Source: Pseudobdellovibrionaceae bacterium
GTDB lineage: Bacteria > Bdellovibrionota > Bdellovibrionia > Bdellovibrionales > Bdellovibrionaceae
Direction of reading: 5' to 3'
NCBI GenBank assembly: GCA_013359135.1
Contig: JABWCN010000027.1
Span: 1 to 60,001 of the forward strand
Length of the DNA: 60,001 nt
Both the position numbers and the translations under genes were made by a program. The notes beneath the pieces were generated by a model. It had not been told where the DNA came from, made no database searches, and was given only the letters and a program-made list of their open reading frames with translations. Below are positions 35,406-45,096 of this stretch, one piece after another. Each line of letters begins with the position of its first letter. The stretch's first letter is position 1.

Positions 35406-37969
35406 GATCTGAGCCTTTCCTGAATTAAGTCCGTTAGCGCCGTCTGTCTTTTTCGATTGTCAATTTGGCCAACGGCCATTGCAAAGGCTTTGCGACTTCC
35501 GACAAATACAGCCAATTTTTTTGCACGAGTTAGCCCTGTGTAAATTAAGTTTCTAAAAAGCATATTAAAGTGCTGGCCTAACACTGGTATTAGAACAACC
35601 TGAAATTCACTTCCTTGGGATTTGTGGATCGTAATTGCATAGGCAAGTGTAAGGTCACTCAGAGCATCTTTTTCAAAAATAACTGTGCGTTCTTCTCCTC
35701 CAGAAAAACAAACTTCACATGTCATGTCTTCAGAATCGACTTGGGTTATACGGCCAATGTCGCCATTAAAAACGCCGAGGTCATAATTATTTCTTGTTTG
35801 TATCACACGGTCGCCAACTCTCAAGATTCGCGCGCCGACCTGAATTTGTCGTTTTGTTGGTGATTCCGGATTTGAAATTTTTTGAAGCGATTCATTTAAG
35901 CTAAGGGTTCCGAGTGTACCTCGAACTTGTGGAGTTAATATTTGAATTTCAACTTCTTTTCCAAGCCATTCGGGTATTGTTTTTGTATAAAGTCTTACGG
36001 CCGTTTCGACCGCTGACAAACCATAGTTAAGTGATGACCAAGGATGAACAGATTTTAAAACGGCCATCAATTCTTTAGTGTTTGATTCCGCCTTAGCCAA
36101 CACATTGAGATCAACATGCTTGAACTTTTCAGGAATAGTCAAAATTGGAGCCCGAATGGATTGCTCATTAATTTCTTCAGGACGGTAGAGTTGGTCAACT
36201 TCCACGCCATCGGTGGTCTTTTGAAGGCGACCTTTCCATTCTTCGCCAAGTTTTATCAAATGGCCGGAGTCCTCTTTTAAAGTTTGTTCGATGGCAAATT
36301 TTGCACGCTGGATAAACTTAATTTGATCCTGAGTGGCTTCATCGGCATCTACAAAAAGGCAGTCATGGCCTTCTTTAAAGGCATTTGGTTTTGCTAACGG
36401 TGAAACGATTCGCGGGACTGATCCACTATTGATTTCGTGGGCAAATCTTATAATCGACGAGGCCTGAGCTTGGCGGAATACTTTCGTGAGCCTAAAGCGA
36501 GGTACTGACTCTGTTTTTAAAAGGTCTGAGAGCACATCTCCGGCCCCTACAGAGGGAAGCTGATCGGGGTCGCCGATAAATAGAACCTGCGCACCTTGAG
36601 GAACGGCTTTTAGTAGGCTAGCTGCTAAGCTAATATCGAGCATTGAAGTTTCATCGACAATTAAAAAATCTGTTTTAATTGGGTCTTTGTCGTCACGTTT
36701 AAACCCATTTCTATCTGGAGCCCACTCTAATAGACGGTGAATAGTTTTTGCCTCAAATCCAATAACCTCGGTCATTCGCTGAGCCGCTCGGCCTGTCGGT
36801 GCTGCGAGCACCACGCGCTTTTTCATTGCCTTCAGTAGGTTCACTAATGCTTTGGTGCAGGTAGTTTTACCACAACCCGGACCACCCGTAAGGATAGAGA
36901 ATGACTTGCCAGCAATTCCACAAACTGCCGCTTGTTGCTCGTCACTAAGATTTATTCCATTTTTTTCACAGTGTTTTGCGACCCAAGATCGAACACGGGC
37001 TTCATCAACTGGAACTGAAATCGCAAGCAAATTTTTAACAAGGGTTGATGTCGTTAGCTCATCAAAGTAAAGTCCTTTTGAATAATAGCATGAAGCTACT
37101 TCATTTTCGCGAGTCAGTTTGCGAAGTTTGACTTGGTCGGTGGTTAACAAATTTTGTAGAACTTCTAAAATTTTCTCTGGCTCAATTTTTTCTCTGAGTA
37201 ATTCGATTGCATTGGCTATGATTTGCTGGTCAGTCAGAAAACAATGTCCTTCTTCGCGGCTGGCTGAAAGAACGTGTTTTATCCCGGCCTCGATACGAGG
37301 TACTCCTGTCCGCTCAAATCCCATCGCAAGCGCAATCTTATCGGCTGAAAAAAAACCGATTCCATAAATATCATGAGCTAGGCGGTAAGGATTGGCCGAA
37401 ACTGTTTGGATTGCTTGGTCACCGTACGTTTTGTAAATCTTGGTCGCAAATAGTGTACTGATTCCGTATCCTTGCAGGAAAATCATCACATCACGAATGG
37501 CGCGGTGTTCCTCCCAAGAAGTTTTAATTTGCTCTAGTTTTTTTTCTGCAATTCCAGGAACTAACATCAGTTCTTCGATTTTATTTTCAAAAATTTCGAG
37601 CGTTTTCTCATTGAAATAGCTTACAATTTTTTTCGCAGTTGCTGGGCCTACACCACTGATCAGTCCTGAACCAAGGTATTTTTCAAGGGCTGCTGCTGAA
37701 GCCGGTTTTTTCTCGATGGCACGAACCGCCTTGAATTGCTCACCGTGTTTTGGATGATGTCCCCACTCACCCCAAAACTCCATCGTTGCGCCTGCGAAAA
37801 CTTTTGCTTGATGAATGAGTACGGTTGTCATTTTTGCAGGGTCTCGGAATGAGGTTACTTTCAGAACCGACCAGCCATTTTGTTCATTATGAAAGGTAAT
37901 TCGCTCGACAATTCCAGCAAGCCGCTCTAGGTGTTTTTCATTTGAAATAGTCGGTCTTTGCGAAACCAT
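35393..37969 (-). CDS. RecD2-type DNA helicase
   Basis: 858 aa, longer than the usual roughly 740. N-terminal OB-like region, then HhH repeats (G-V-G-P-A-T-A-K-K-I, G-I-A-E-K-K). Superfamily 1B core with Walker A T-G-G-P-G-C-G-K-T (about 360), Walker B F-L-I-V-D-E-T-S-M (about 436), P-S-V-G-A-G-D-V-L-S-D, and a C-terminal T-I-H-K-S-Q-G-S-E-F and G-L-T-R-A-K. An insertion of about 130-150 residues lies between motifs III and IV (about 530-680). RecD2 proteins unwind DNA 5'-3' and act in repair without RecBC. TraA-type relaxase-helicases share this core, but no relaxase domain is present. Confidence 0.9.
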   Translation of the reverse strand: MVSQRPTISNEKHLERLAGIVERITFHNEQNGWSVLKVTSFRDPAKMTTVLIHQAKVFAGATMEFWGEWGHHPKHGEQFKAVRAIEKKPASAAALEKYLGSGLISGVGPATAKKIVSYFNEKTLEIFENKIEELMLVPGIAEKKLEQIKTSWEEHRAIRDVMIFLQGYGISTLFATKIYKTYGDQAIQTVSANPYRLAHDIYGIGFFSADKIALAMGFERTGVPRIEAGIKHVLSASREEGHCFLTDQQIIANAIELLREKIEPEKILEVLQNLLTTDQVKLRKLTRENEVASCYYSKGLYFDELTTSTLVKNLLAISVPVDEARVRSWVAKHCEKNGINLSDEQQAAVCGIAGKSFSILTGGPGCGKTTCTKALVNLLKAMKKRVVLAAPTGRAAQRMTEVIGFEAKTIHRLLEWAPDRNGFKRDDKDPIKTDFLIVDETSMLDISLAASLLKAVPQGAQVLFIGDPDQLPSVGAGDVLSDLLKTESVPRFRLTKVFRQAQASSIIRFAHEINSGSVPRIVSPLAKPNAFKEGHDCLFVDADEATQDQIKFIQRAKFAIEQTLKEDSGHLIKLGEEWKGRLQKTTDGVEVDQLYRPEEINEQSIRAPILTIPEKFKHVDLNVLAKAESNTKELMAVLKSVHPWSSLNYGLSAVETAVRLYTKTIPEWLGKEVEIQILTPQVRGTLGTLSLNESLQKISNPESPTKRQIQVGARILRVGDRVIQTRNNYDLGVFNGDIGRITQVDSEDMTCEVCFSGGEERTVIFEKDALSDLTLAYAITIHKSQGSEFQVVLIPVLGQHFNMLFRNLIYTGLTRAKKLAVFVGSRKAFAMAVGQIDNRKRQTALTDLIQERLRSGPR

Positions 37970-37998
37970 TAGTTCATCCCGTTATCTACTTTGCTGCT

Positions 37999-39435
37999 CT
38001 AAAATAAAGCCGTCTGATGCTCATTAGTTTTTGGTTGTTTTTTACGTCTTTGAGTCGGTTTTCGACGTCGAGTTCGACCGAAGCCTCCAACAGCTTGCAC
38101 AGAATTAACAAAGTCTTGAAGGGCTGCGTGCGTTCCTTCAATGCGCTTGATATCTTTCTTTAGTTCCTTTGACGTTTTTTTATAAGGCTCAGCAACGATT
38201 TTTTCTAATTTTTTATAGGACTTCAACTTTGAAAATCCCCAAGCCGGATGCTGAAGGGTGTCTTCGTGGGATTTTCCAAGTCTTGCTAATTCTGACTGCA
38301 ACAACTGAGTTCCTACTCGTAAGTCCGACAAATCAAGGTCATCATAATTTTTTAATGTAACCAAAACCTGCAAATGTAAGTTCTTAAGAGCCTTCACGTC
38401 TGCCTGATCATAGGCTGATTGTATTTTCTTCCAAAGCCGATCTAGCCAACTTTTCTTAGTATTTACAAAGTCTGCTGATAACTTGTCGGGATGAACTTTC
38501 AACATGATTCGTCGGTAAACTATCTTTGCAGCTTCTAAATTTTCTGGCACTGCTTCTGTTTTCGTCTTACTTGCAAATGGATTTTCGAAATGTGATTTGA
38601 AATCAAATTCTTCACCAAACTCTTCATCGTTAGAAGTCCGCTTTGCATCCTCTTTTATGCTCGTTAAGTATTGATCAAGAGTTACGCCCATTTGTTTTTT
38701 AAAGTCTGTATTGAAGTGGGTTTTGATTTTCAAAGGAACAAAGGCCCATATTCGCTCTACTAAATCGAAACGATAACATAAGCTGCAAACATAAACACAA
38801 GTTGAAATCAAATTTATGCCTTCGCCGAAATCCCGCATTTTTTTAACGATTTTTTTGTCGGTTAGGCTTTCAAAAAATAGAATTTCTTTTTGAAACCTTT
38901 CTCTTTGGAGTCGAATTTCACGCTCTTCTTGCTCGATCCAACTATTGCGCTCACGATCCGCATCAAAATTTTCATCATCGTACTGTTCTGAATCTGATTT
39001 GAGGTCTTCTTCGTCATCAAAATCATCTTCGCTATCTGATTTTAATTCAGCATGAATTTTTTTGGTGCGCGCTTCACGCAATTTTTCAATCTGATCTTTT
39101 TCTTCTTGTGACCCTTTTTGGTATTTGATCTCCTCTTCGGACATCAGAAAAAAAGCATGCGGAAGCGAAATGTTTTTCTCTTCTGCGGTAAATACAACCC
39201 AATTGTGAAACAAAGCTATTTTTTGATACTTATCAATCAGCGTATTATTCTCTTCCTGAAGGTCGGCCAGCGTGAGCCGAAGCCAGTCGTTATATAGCTT
39301 AAAATCCGTATCATGGAATTTTTGAATTTCAATTTCTAGCAATTCAATTTTATCATGCCATTTCTCAAGCTCATTAATTGCGTTAGCCCTTAATGGACGC
39401 TGATCTAATGTGATTAAACTTCTAACTTTTTTCAT
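37999..39435 (-). CDS. J-domain (DnaJ-like) protein with coiled coil
   Basis: 478 aa. Residues 1-200 are helical, charged and coiled-coil-like, with an acidic block (S-D-S-E-D-D-F-D-D-E-E). A J-domain-like segment at about 325-375 has V-Y-R-R-I-M-L-K-V-H-P-D-K-L, the H-P-D motif needed to stimulate Hsp70. The C-terminus is very basic (R-T-R-R-R-K-P-T-Q-R-R-K-K). It lies 29 bp upstream of the helicase gene, same strand, so they are probably one transcript. The basic tail suggests nucleic acid contact. The specific partner is unknown. Confidence 0.75.
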   Translation of the reverse strand: MKKVRSLITLDQRPLRANAINELEKWHDKIELLEIEIQKFHDTDFKLYNDWLRLTLADLQEENNTLIDKYQKIALFHNWVVFTAEEKNISLPHAFFLMSEEEIKYQKGSQEEKDQIEKLREARTKKIHAELKSDSEDDFDDEEDLKSDSEQYDDENFDADRERNSWIEQEEREIRLQRERFQKEILFFESLTDKKIVKKMRDFGEGINLISTCVYVCSLCYRFDLVERIWAFVPLKIKTHFNTDFKKQMGVTLDQYLTSIKEDAKRTSNDEEFGEEFDFKSHFENPFASKTKTEAVPENLEAAKIVYRRIMLKVHPDKLSADFVNTKKSWLDRLWKKIQSAYDQADVKALKNLHLQVLVTLKNYDDLDLSDLRVGTQLLQSELARLGKSHEDTLQHPAWGFSKLKSYKKLEKIVAEPYKKTSKELKKDIKRIEGTHAALQDFVNSVQAVGGFGRTRRRKPTQRRKKQPKTNEHQTALF

Positions 39436-39817
39436 CAGTATTTTCTCTTTGCTTTAGCCACTAACTATGACCCCTAAATCAATTCTTTTTTGGTTAGCAG
39501 TCAATTCAAATCAAAAACATGAATAATGACGAGGTGGATTCCGCCATTAGATCGAATAGAATGATCAATAATAGGCGATTTTATGCTCTGCTAGGATCTT
39601 CGGGAGTCAATTTGGTGAATTATCTGCAAATGGGCGTAGTTATGGCACAACTTTATACCCAGCTTCGGTGGCCAGATCAGCTTGCCAGTCGCATGCTTTA
39701 ACGCTGCTTCCGTAAGGAGTTCCTTTTGGAACAGTAATAAATCCGTCCCTTGAAGACATTTTTGATTTTTCGGGGATAAGCATAATTTGAAAAAATTTAT
39801 TTATCGGGGAACAAAAA
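39436..39817. other. No supported gene
   Basis: Two overlapping frames of about 60 codons on opposite strands lack ribosome sites. The minus-strand one ends in A-D-L-A-T-E-A-G-Y-K-V-V-P and may be a decayed protein tail. Nothing else seen. Confidence 0.4.
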
Positions 39818-39846
39818 AAAGAGGCCACCAAATAGGTAGCCTTAGA
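39818..39846 (-). terminator. Rho-independent terminator
   Basis: Minus strand AAGGCTACC and GGTGGCCT arms around a 5-nt loop, then CTTTTTTTT. It lies just beyond the HEAT-repeat remnant. Confidence 0.75.
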
Positions 39847-39874
39847 TTGACTTTAATTTTTTTAAATCGAAGTA

Positions 39875-40081
39875 TTATGTTAGCGTTTCTCTTTTATTGA
39901 TGTTTTCAATAGCTGATCTGGCAGAATCTTTTACATCCGGTTTTCGACTTTTTAAATATTTTTCCAAATAAGGAAGTGCCACAGGACTACCAATCGAACT
40001 CAAAACCGAATTCGCTTAGATAACCTCAACACTATCTACTGGCGATCTTAAAATTGTCTCCTACAAATAGCTACGAGGCTA
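39875..40081 (-). pseudogene. HEAT-repeat protein remnant
   Basis: Minus-strand translation gives I-L-R-S-P-V-D-S-V-E-V-I, a stop codon, then S-I-G-S-P-V-A-L-P-Y-L-E-K-Y-L-K-S and S-A-R-S-A-I-E-N-I, one HEAT-like helical repeat. No start codon, and the frame is interrupted; a 5'-truncated, decayed gene. Confidence 0.5.
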
Positions 40082-40171
40082 AAACCACTTCTCTAGTTTC
40101 CTCCACAAAAAATACATCGAAGAACTGTATGAGATACGACCCAGAACTTTAGCGAACAATTGCTTAAGTAA

Positions 40172-41701
40172 CTAGAGATTCTTTGTTGATGTTTTATCTG
40201 ATTTTATATTGTAGGCCTTTTTTACTATATCTGAATTAAGACTACCCGCTGGGTATTTGCAATCTATAGAGGTCTGTTTATTACTTTGATTGATCTCAAG
40301 CTTAACTTTTTTTAAGGGGGGATCTTGGTTTTTTGAAATGGTCTCTAGGACCTCATACTTAACAGGTCCTCGGGAGAAACTCAAGGTGAGTTTCTCCTCT
40401 GTTGGCCAAGCATCAATTCTGAATTCAATGCGTCCATCATACTGTAATTCCGTGTGGTTCTTTGTACCAAATCGGTAAATCACTGAAGTTTCTTTTTTGT
40501 GGGCCTGCGAGCAGATGGAGAGCATTCTTTTAACCCCAGTCCTGCAGCTTAAGATTGGTTCTTCGCCCTTTTTGCATAATGACTGAAGCTCCTTAGAGAG
40601 ATAGTAGCAAGAAGGAACGTCGCCATTTTCACAGGCGATTTTGCGATAAAATTTTCCAGTTGATTTTGATTTGGGGAGATTTGCACGCCCCTCTTCATGA
40701 AAAATGGCAAGAAACCGACAAGCTTCAGAAGTTTTACTAGAGCAGCCACGTTCTAGGTAAGGAAGAGCCTCTTTATCATCTCGTGCAACTCCTCTGCCTT
40801 CAGCCAAAAGCACACCTAAATTTCCACAGCCCAAGTTATCTCCGGCATGGCAGCCTTTTGAATAATATTGAGCTGCTCTTTTGGCATCAGCAGGCGCCCC
40901 TTTGCCGGTTTCAATCATATAACCCAAATTACTACATGAAGGCGGATCATCCTCTGAGCAGGCGCGCTGGATAAGCTCATAAGCACGAGCGTAGTCGACA
41001 CCTCCAGGGCCAAAACCTAAAAGATAAAAAGAACCTAACGAGCCACACCCTCGCGCAAGTCCCATATCACAAGAAGAACTTATCACGTTCAGTGCCAAAC
41101 TTTGATTTCGATTGGTGCCGGTTCCCTCCATATACAGATAACCTAGATCATGACAGCTCATGGCGTCTCCAAGATCACATCCCTTTTTCATAAAGTGTAC
41201 GACGGCCTCTGCGTCATATTTCAATAATATTCCTCGCGCAGTTATGACTGCGACTCGGTAACAGCTTGGAGAATAGTTTAATTCACAACCCATTAATAAA
41301 TATTCTACACCTTGCTTTTCGTTAGGTGTGGTACCTCGCCCTTCCATATATAAATTAGCCAGATTATTACAGCTAACTCCGTCTCCCAATTCACAGCCTT
41401 TTTTATAAAAACTAAATGAACTTAAAGAGTCTGGGGCTTTTTCTGCTCCAGGGTTTTCGAAGAAGAAGGCCATATTAGAACAGGCACGCGCTAATTTATG
41501 TGTCTCGCAGAGTTTCTTTAAAATCGGATGTGGTGAATTTGGATTGGCGAGAGCCTTCTTGTAGATGAAATCATGACAGGCAATCTGATCCACTTGAAGA
41601 GATAGGTCTTTATCACAAGGAGTTTCACAAGATTTTTGTGAATGTGTGCAGCTCAATGAAACTATAAATACAAGCACTGTAAATATTATTCTTGCCAGCA
41701 T
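40172..41701 (-). CDS. Sel1-repeat lipoprotein, Cys-rich
   Basis: 509 aa. The signal ends in I-V-S-L-S-C (lipobox). About nine 36-residue Sel1/TPR-like repeats follow with the pattern K-G-C-x-L-G-D-x-x-S-C-x-x-L-G-x-L-Y-x-x-G. Each carries two Cys that would form a disulfide, as in HcpA-type proteins. A C-terminal region of about 130 residues lacks repeats and is beta-rich. The likely role is an envelope scaffold or binding protein; the family is sometimes annotated as beta-lactamase, without motif support here. Confidence 0.87.
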   Translation of the reverse strand: MLARIIFTVLVFIVSLSCTHSQKSCETPCDKDLSLQVDQIACHDFIYKKALANPNSPHPILKKLCETHKLARACSNMAFFFENPGAEKAPDSLSSFSFYKKGCELGDGVSCNNLANLYMEGRGTTPNEKQGVEYLLMGCELNYSPSCYRVAVITARGILLKYDAEAVVHFMKKGCDLGDAMSCHDLGYLYMEGTGTNRNQSLALNVISSSCDMGLARGCGSLGSFYLLGFGPGGVDYARAYELIQRACSEDDPPSCSNLGYMIETGKGAPADAKRAAQYYSKGCHAGDNLGCGNLGVLLAEGRGVARDDKEALPYLERGCSSKTSEACRFLAIFHEEGRANLPKSKSTGKFYRKIACENGDVPSCYYLSKELQSLCKKGEEPILSCRTGVKRMLSICSQAHKKETSVIYRFGTKNHTELQYDGRIEFRIDAWPTEEKLTLSFSRGPVKYEVLETISKNQDPPLKKVKLEINQSNKQTSIDCKYPAGSLNSDIVKKAYNIKSDKTSTKNL

Positions 41702-41894
41702 AGCCGTCCTTAATTCTTCAACTGATGATCGATGTAAATGTTTTTCAAAGTCTACACAATCAGAAAATTTTTATCAACTAGTTAGGTTTCAGTTTTAGTT
41801 TTAGTTGATAAGTTTGAACGTAAGTGAAAAGTTGATAAACCCTAAAAATTAAATATTCTGTCTTAAGTTAAGGGGTCACGCGTATAACAACTAA

Positions 41895-43206
41895 CAGGGT
41901 GTTGAAAAAGTCCTAATTGACCACTATTTCGATAATTGTTTAAATGGCGACATGCGTGGATACAAAGAAAATCAACAAGAAGATATGTTCAGCTACATTT
42001 CAATGGAGGATTCCATCCCCAAGAAACATCCTCTTCGCAAAATCAAGGCAATGGTGGATACTCTTCTCGATGAGATGTGGTCAGATTTTGACGGTTTGTA
42101 TTCTGGAACTGGTCGGCCGAGTATTCCACCAGAGCAAATATTAAAGGCCCTTCTTCTGCAAGTATTGTTTACGATTCGCAGTGAACGACAGATGGCAGAG
42201 CAACTTCGCTATAATTTGTTATATCGATGGTTCGTGGGTCTTGGAATGAGTGGCGCGGCTTGGGATCACAGCACCTTTTCAAAAAATCGAGAAAGACTAA
42301 TCAAGGGTGGTGTCGCTGATAGATTTTTTAGTCTTGTCATCGAGTTTGCAAGTGTAAATGGCCTTGTATCAGATGAACACTTTTCAGTGGATGGAACACT
42401 GATTGAGGCCTGGGCAAGTCTGAAGACTTTCCTTCCAAAAGAATCTGAAAACAAAAAAGATGACGACGACAAGTCTGACCACAATCGATGGGTTGATTTC
42501 AAAGGCGAGAAAAGATCCAACGAGACCCATGAGTCGAAGACAGATCCGGAGTCGAAGTTGTACACAAAATCAGGAGGTCAGGCCGCCAAGCTTCAGTTCA
42601 TGGGTCACGTGACGATGGAAAATCGAAATGGTCTGGTGGTCGACACCCGCCTAACTCAAGCGACAGGAACTGCTGAGCGTGAAGCCGCAGCTGAAATGGC
42701 AATGGCCTTGAATCAAGGTTCATCTTTGGGAGCAGACAAAGGTTACGATACGGCCGATCATGGGGAAGATCTGAGTCAACTGAATATTAAATCCCACGTC
42801 GCTCAGAATATTCATGCCCGCAAAAAAATCAGTTCCATCGACGGCAGAACAACACGGCACGCAGGATACAAAGTGAGTCAGCGCAAGCGAATGTGCATCG
42901 AAGAAATTTTTGGCTGGGCTAAGACAATTGGCCTGCTACGGAGACCGATGCTGAGAGGAACTGAAAAACTGGGATGGATGTTCAGCTTTGTGATGAGCGT
43001 TTATAACCTTGTGCGAATTAAGAATTTATTGGCGGCATGAGTTGGAATAATACCAGAAAATCCTCCAACAGCGATGGATTTGATATCGGCTGACGTAAAT
43101 CGAAGCCAAGTTTAAGTCGGTGAGATTCCAAAAAAAAAATAAAAATAAGTTTTCGAAAAAAATAAAATAGAAATTTGATCAAATAGGATGGATTTTCAAC
43201 ACCCTG
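41895..43206 (+). mobile_element. Complete IS5-family insertion sequence
   Basis: 1312 bp. The terminal inverted repeats begin CAGGGTGTTGAAAA at both ends. The element is flanked by direct repeats CTAA (41891-41894 and 43207-43210), matching the YTAR target of the IS5 group. One intact transposase gene. It landed in intergenic DNA and appears recent. Confidence 0.93.
41952..43040 (+). CDS. IS5-family DDE transposase
   Basis: 362 aa. The N-terminal DNA-binding region contains P-R/S-x-P-P-E-Q-I-L-K-A-L-L-L-Q. The DDE residues lie in F-S-V-D-G-T-L-I-E-A-W, G-A-D-K-G-Y-D-T and I-E-E-I-F-G-W-A-K-T. The sequence is intact. It has no strong ribosome site, which is common for IS genes. Confidence 0.93.
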   Translation: MRGYKENQQEDMFSYISMEDSIPKKHPLRKIKAMVDTLLDEMWSDFDGLYSGTGRPSIPPEQILKALLLQVLFTIRSERQMAEQLRYNLLYRWFVGLGMSGAAWDHSTFSKNRERLIKGGVADRFFSLVIEFASVNGLVSDEHFSVDGTLIEAWASLKTFLPKESENKKDDDDKSDHNRWVDFKGEKRSNETHESKTDPESKLYTKSGGQAAKLQFMGHVTMENRNGLVVDTRLTQATGTAEREAAAEMAMALNQGSSLGADKGYDTADHGEDLSQLNIKSHVAQNIHARKKISSIDGRTTRHAGYKVSQRKRMCIEEIFGWAKTIGLLRRPMLRGTEKLGWMFSFVMSVYNLVRIKNLLAA

Positions 43207-43278
43207 CTAAATAATACGACGATGAAAGCCTTTTTCTTCGGGAGTTGAAAACGAATTTTTTCTGGAAGTACAGTGTAG

Positions 43279-43602
43279 TCATCGATAATACCTATCCATC
43301 GCGAAGAAGGTTGAACTTCTTTTCGGTAATAAAAGATTCATTCCAACATCACTTCCCAAATCTTCGATTGATTTAATTTCATGGAAGTCCTCAAAATTTA
43401 TCAGATAAAAAATATGAAGTCGTTGATCAGGAAGCCATTTATGAATTACTAGATTGAGTAGAATTTCATTGACATGTAGTCTTTCGCTAGACTTCAGTTG
43501 GTTATTTTGTATGATTTGACATCTAAATTGACCAAAGATCAGTTTAACTGTAAATTCATTTGCAGATTTCGAATTTAAAAAAAATAGATCAAAAAAGGTC
43601 AT
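43279..43602 (-). CDS. Possible small protein, unknown
   Basis: 107 aa open frame with plausible protein composition (F-T-V-K-L-I-F-G-Q-F-R-C-Q-I, L-H-I-F-Y-L-I-N-F). It has no ribosome site, and its ATG nearly abuts the divergent ATG at 43604, leaving no room for a separate promoter. May be a remnant or chance frame. Confidence 0.3.
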   Translation of the reverse strand: MTFFDLFFLNSKSANEFTVKLIFGQFRCQIIQNNQLKSSERLHVNEILLNLVIHKWLPDQRLHIFYLINFEDFHEIKSIEDLGSDVGMNLLLPKRSSTFFAMDRYYR

Positions 43603-43603
43603 T

Positions 43604-44014
43604 ATGAAATTAAATTATATCATATCATATTATATTTTTTTCATTTCTTTGTCGGCACATAGCGAAGTTGTGAACGTTTTCAATAAAGATGGTTCTGTGC
43701 GTGCAGCGATTTTAAAAAAGAGTGGTTCTGAAGATAAATTTTTGATTAGAGTGGATGGAACCACAGACAAAAAAATTGAAAGCCTTGTGTTGGAATACGA
43801 AAAAGAAGATGCCTCTGCTGGAGCTTATTATTTAAAACGCGGTGGTGAAAATTGGTTACGAAAAAATGGAGCAGCGTTTGGAGAATCGATCTATGAGTTG
43901 TATGCCAGCAACGATACTATAAAGCTGTCTCTTTGGAATCCTAAAAACAAACAAAAACCATTGCAGCCCATATTGTCTGATTCTGATATGCAACAGAGTA
44001 AAGAGAGTAAGTAA
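43604..44014 (+). CDS. Small secreted protein, unknown
   Basis: 136 aa with a Sec signal (cleavage near A-H-S-E, about 20) and a charged beta-rich mature domain. First of three same-strand genes for small exported proteins; the next starts 1 nt after its stop. No family recognised. Confidence 0.65.
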   Translation: MKLNYIISYYIFFISLSAHSEVVNVFNKDGSVRAAILKKSGSEDKFLIRVDGTTDKKIESLVLEYEKEDASAGAYYLKRGGENWLRKNGAAFGESIYELYASNDTIKLSLWNPKNKQKPLQPILSDSDMQQSKESK

Positions 44015-44015
44015 C

Positions 44016-44507
44016 TTGATTAAAAATATATTTATTTTTTTTATTGGCAGTTTATTTTTTTTAAAATCATTTGCGCTCGTAGAAAAAGATGGAAAATTTG
44101 CTCTAGAATCGCTTAATGACTTTAATCAATGTCAGGAAATAACCACAGACGGAAGCGCTTGTTTGCACGCTCTTGATTTTTGGCTTGAGAAAAATCCGAA
44201 TGATTTTTTTCAAGCTGCAAAAATGGTTAGAAAAAAAATGAATCATCAAGACGCTGTCATTTATTTTGTAAAGTCTGTAAAAGTTAATTCGAAAGAGTGT
44301 CAAGATAAAGATCTTAGACTTTCTTTTTTAGCAGCCATTAATTTGAATAGGGCTCATAATTCCAATACAGTTGATTTGGCATTAAAATTAGGTATTGATT
44401 TGTGCCCTAATGATTTAGCCGAAAATGTGAGTGGGTTAAAACAAAAGAAATATGCGCGAGAAAATATTTGTAAATACACTCAAAATAAAAATGAAATTTG
44501 TCGATAA
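44016..44507 (+). CDS. Small secreted Cys-containing protein, unknown
   Basis: 163 aa with a probable TTG start at 44016 coupled to the upstream stop. The Sec signal ends near S-F-A-L (about 21). The mature part is helical with six Cys (three disulfides possible), like a solitary TPR-like domain. Confidence 0.6.
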   Translation: MIKNIFIFFIGSLFFLKSFALVEKDGKFALESLNDFNQCQEITTDGSACLHALDFWLEKNPNDFFQAAKMVRKKMNHQDAVIYFVKSVKVNSKECQDKDLRLSFLAAINLNRAHNSNTVDLALKLGIDLCPNDLAENVSGLKQKKYARENICKYTQNKNEICR

Positions 44508-44536
44508 AAAATAAAAAACCTAAACAGGAGGATAGT

Positions 44537-44941
44537 ATGAAAAAATTATTAACCGGACTTATTTTGATTTACTCTGTATTTGTTTTTGCAGGTAAAGATG
44601 AAAGAGACTTTCAATCAGCAACAGGGGAGCCAGCGGTTAAAAAGGCTGAAAAGTCTTTTAAAGACACCTGTGGTGGAGCACTAAAAATTACTGTTCCTTG
44701 GGATAAGCTAAATTTAAATCAAATGAAATCCGTCCGTGATACTGCTGAAGCAATTTCTGGAGGAGTTGCCGCTTATTGTACTAATGAAGGCAATAAAAAA
44801 GCCATGAAAGCTTTGACATCTATTGTTTTTACAGAAAAAGGAACCTCATCTTTTTCGTTTAAGAACGGTGTTGGAACTATTGCAGCAGAGGCAAATAGCT
44901 ATATTCCATTTGATTCAATCACAAAAGAAGTAGATAAATAA
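44537..44941 (+). CDS. Small secreted protein, unknown
   Basis: 134 aa from the ATG at 44537, chosen because AGGAGGATAGT lies directly upstream. The signal ends at V-F-V-F-A-G (about 16). The mature part has two Cys (C-G-G-A and Y-C-T-N), likely a disulfide. Followed by a terminator, so it ends the three-gene unit. Confidence 0.72.
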   Translation: MKKLLTGLILIYSVFVFAGKDERDFQSATGEPAVKKAEKSFKDTCGGALKITVPWDKLNLNQMKSVRDTAEAISGGVAAYCTNEGNKKAMKALTSIVFTEKGTSSFSFKNGVGTIAAEANSYIPFDSITKEVDK

Positions 44942-44968
44942 TTTTTAACATTAAATCGTCAAATTAGT

Positions 44969-44998
44969 AAAGCAGAGGGATGCTCTCTCTGCTTTTAT
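44969..44998 (+). terminator. Hairpin terminator after the secreted-protein unit
   Basis: AAAGCAGAG and CTCTGCTTT arms, 9 bp, then TTAT. The T run is short. Confidence 0.65.
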
Positions 44999-45096
44999 CA
45001 AATGTAATGATACTAAAATAAGTAATAGTGTCTACAGCGACAAGTAGTGCATGAGTAATTTAACTTGACCATGGACTTATTTAAATAGACCATGCA

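Noticed and set aside
35393-37969. TraA-type relaxase-helicase
   Set aside because: It has the helicase core and HhH motifs of RecD2 but no N-terminal relaxase domain with His-triad and Tyr motifs, and it lies outside the transfer gene unit.
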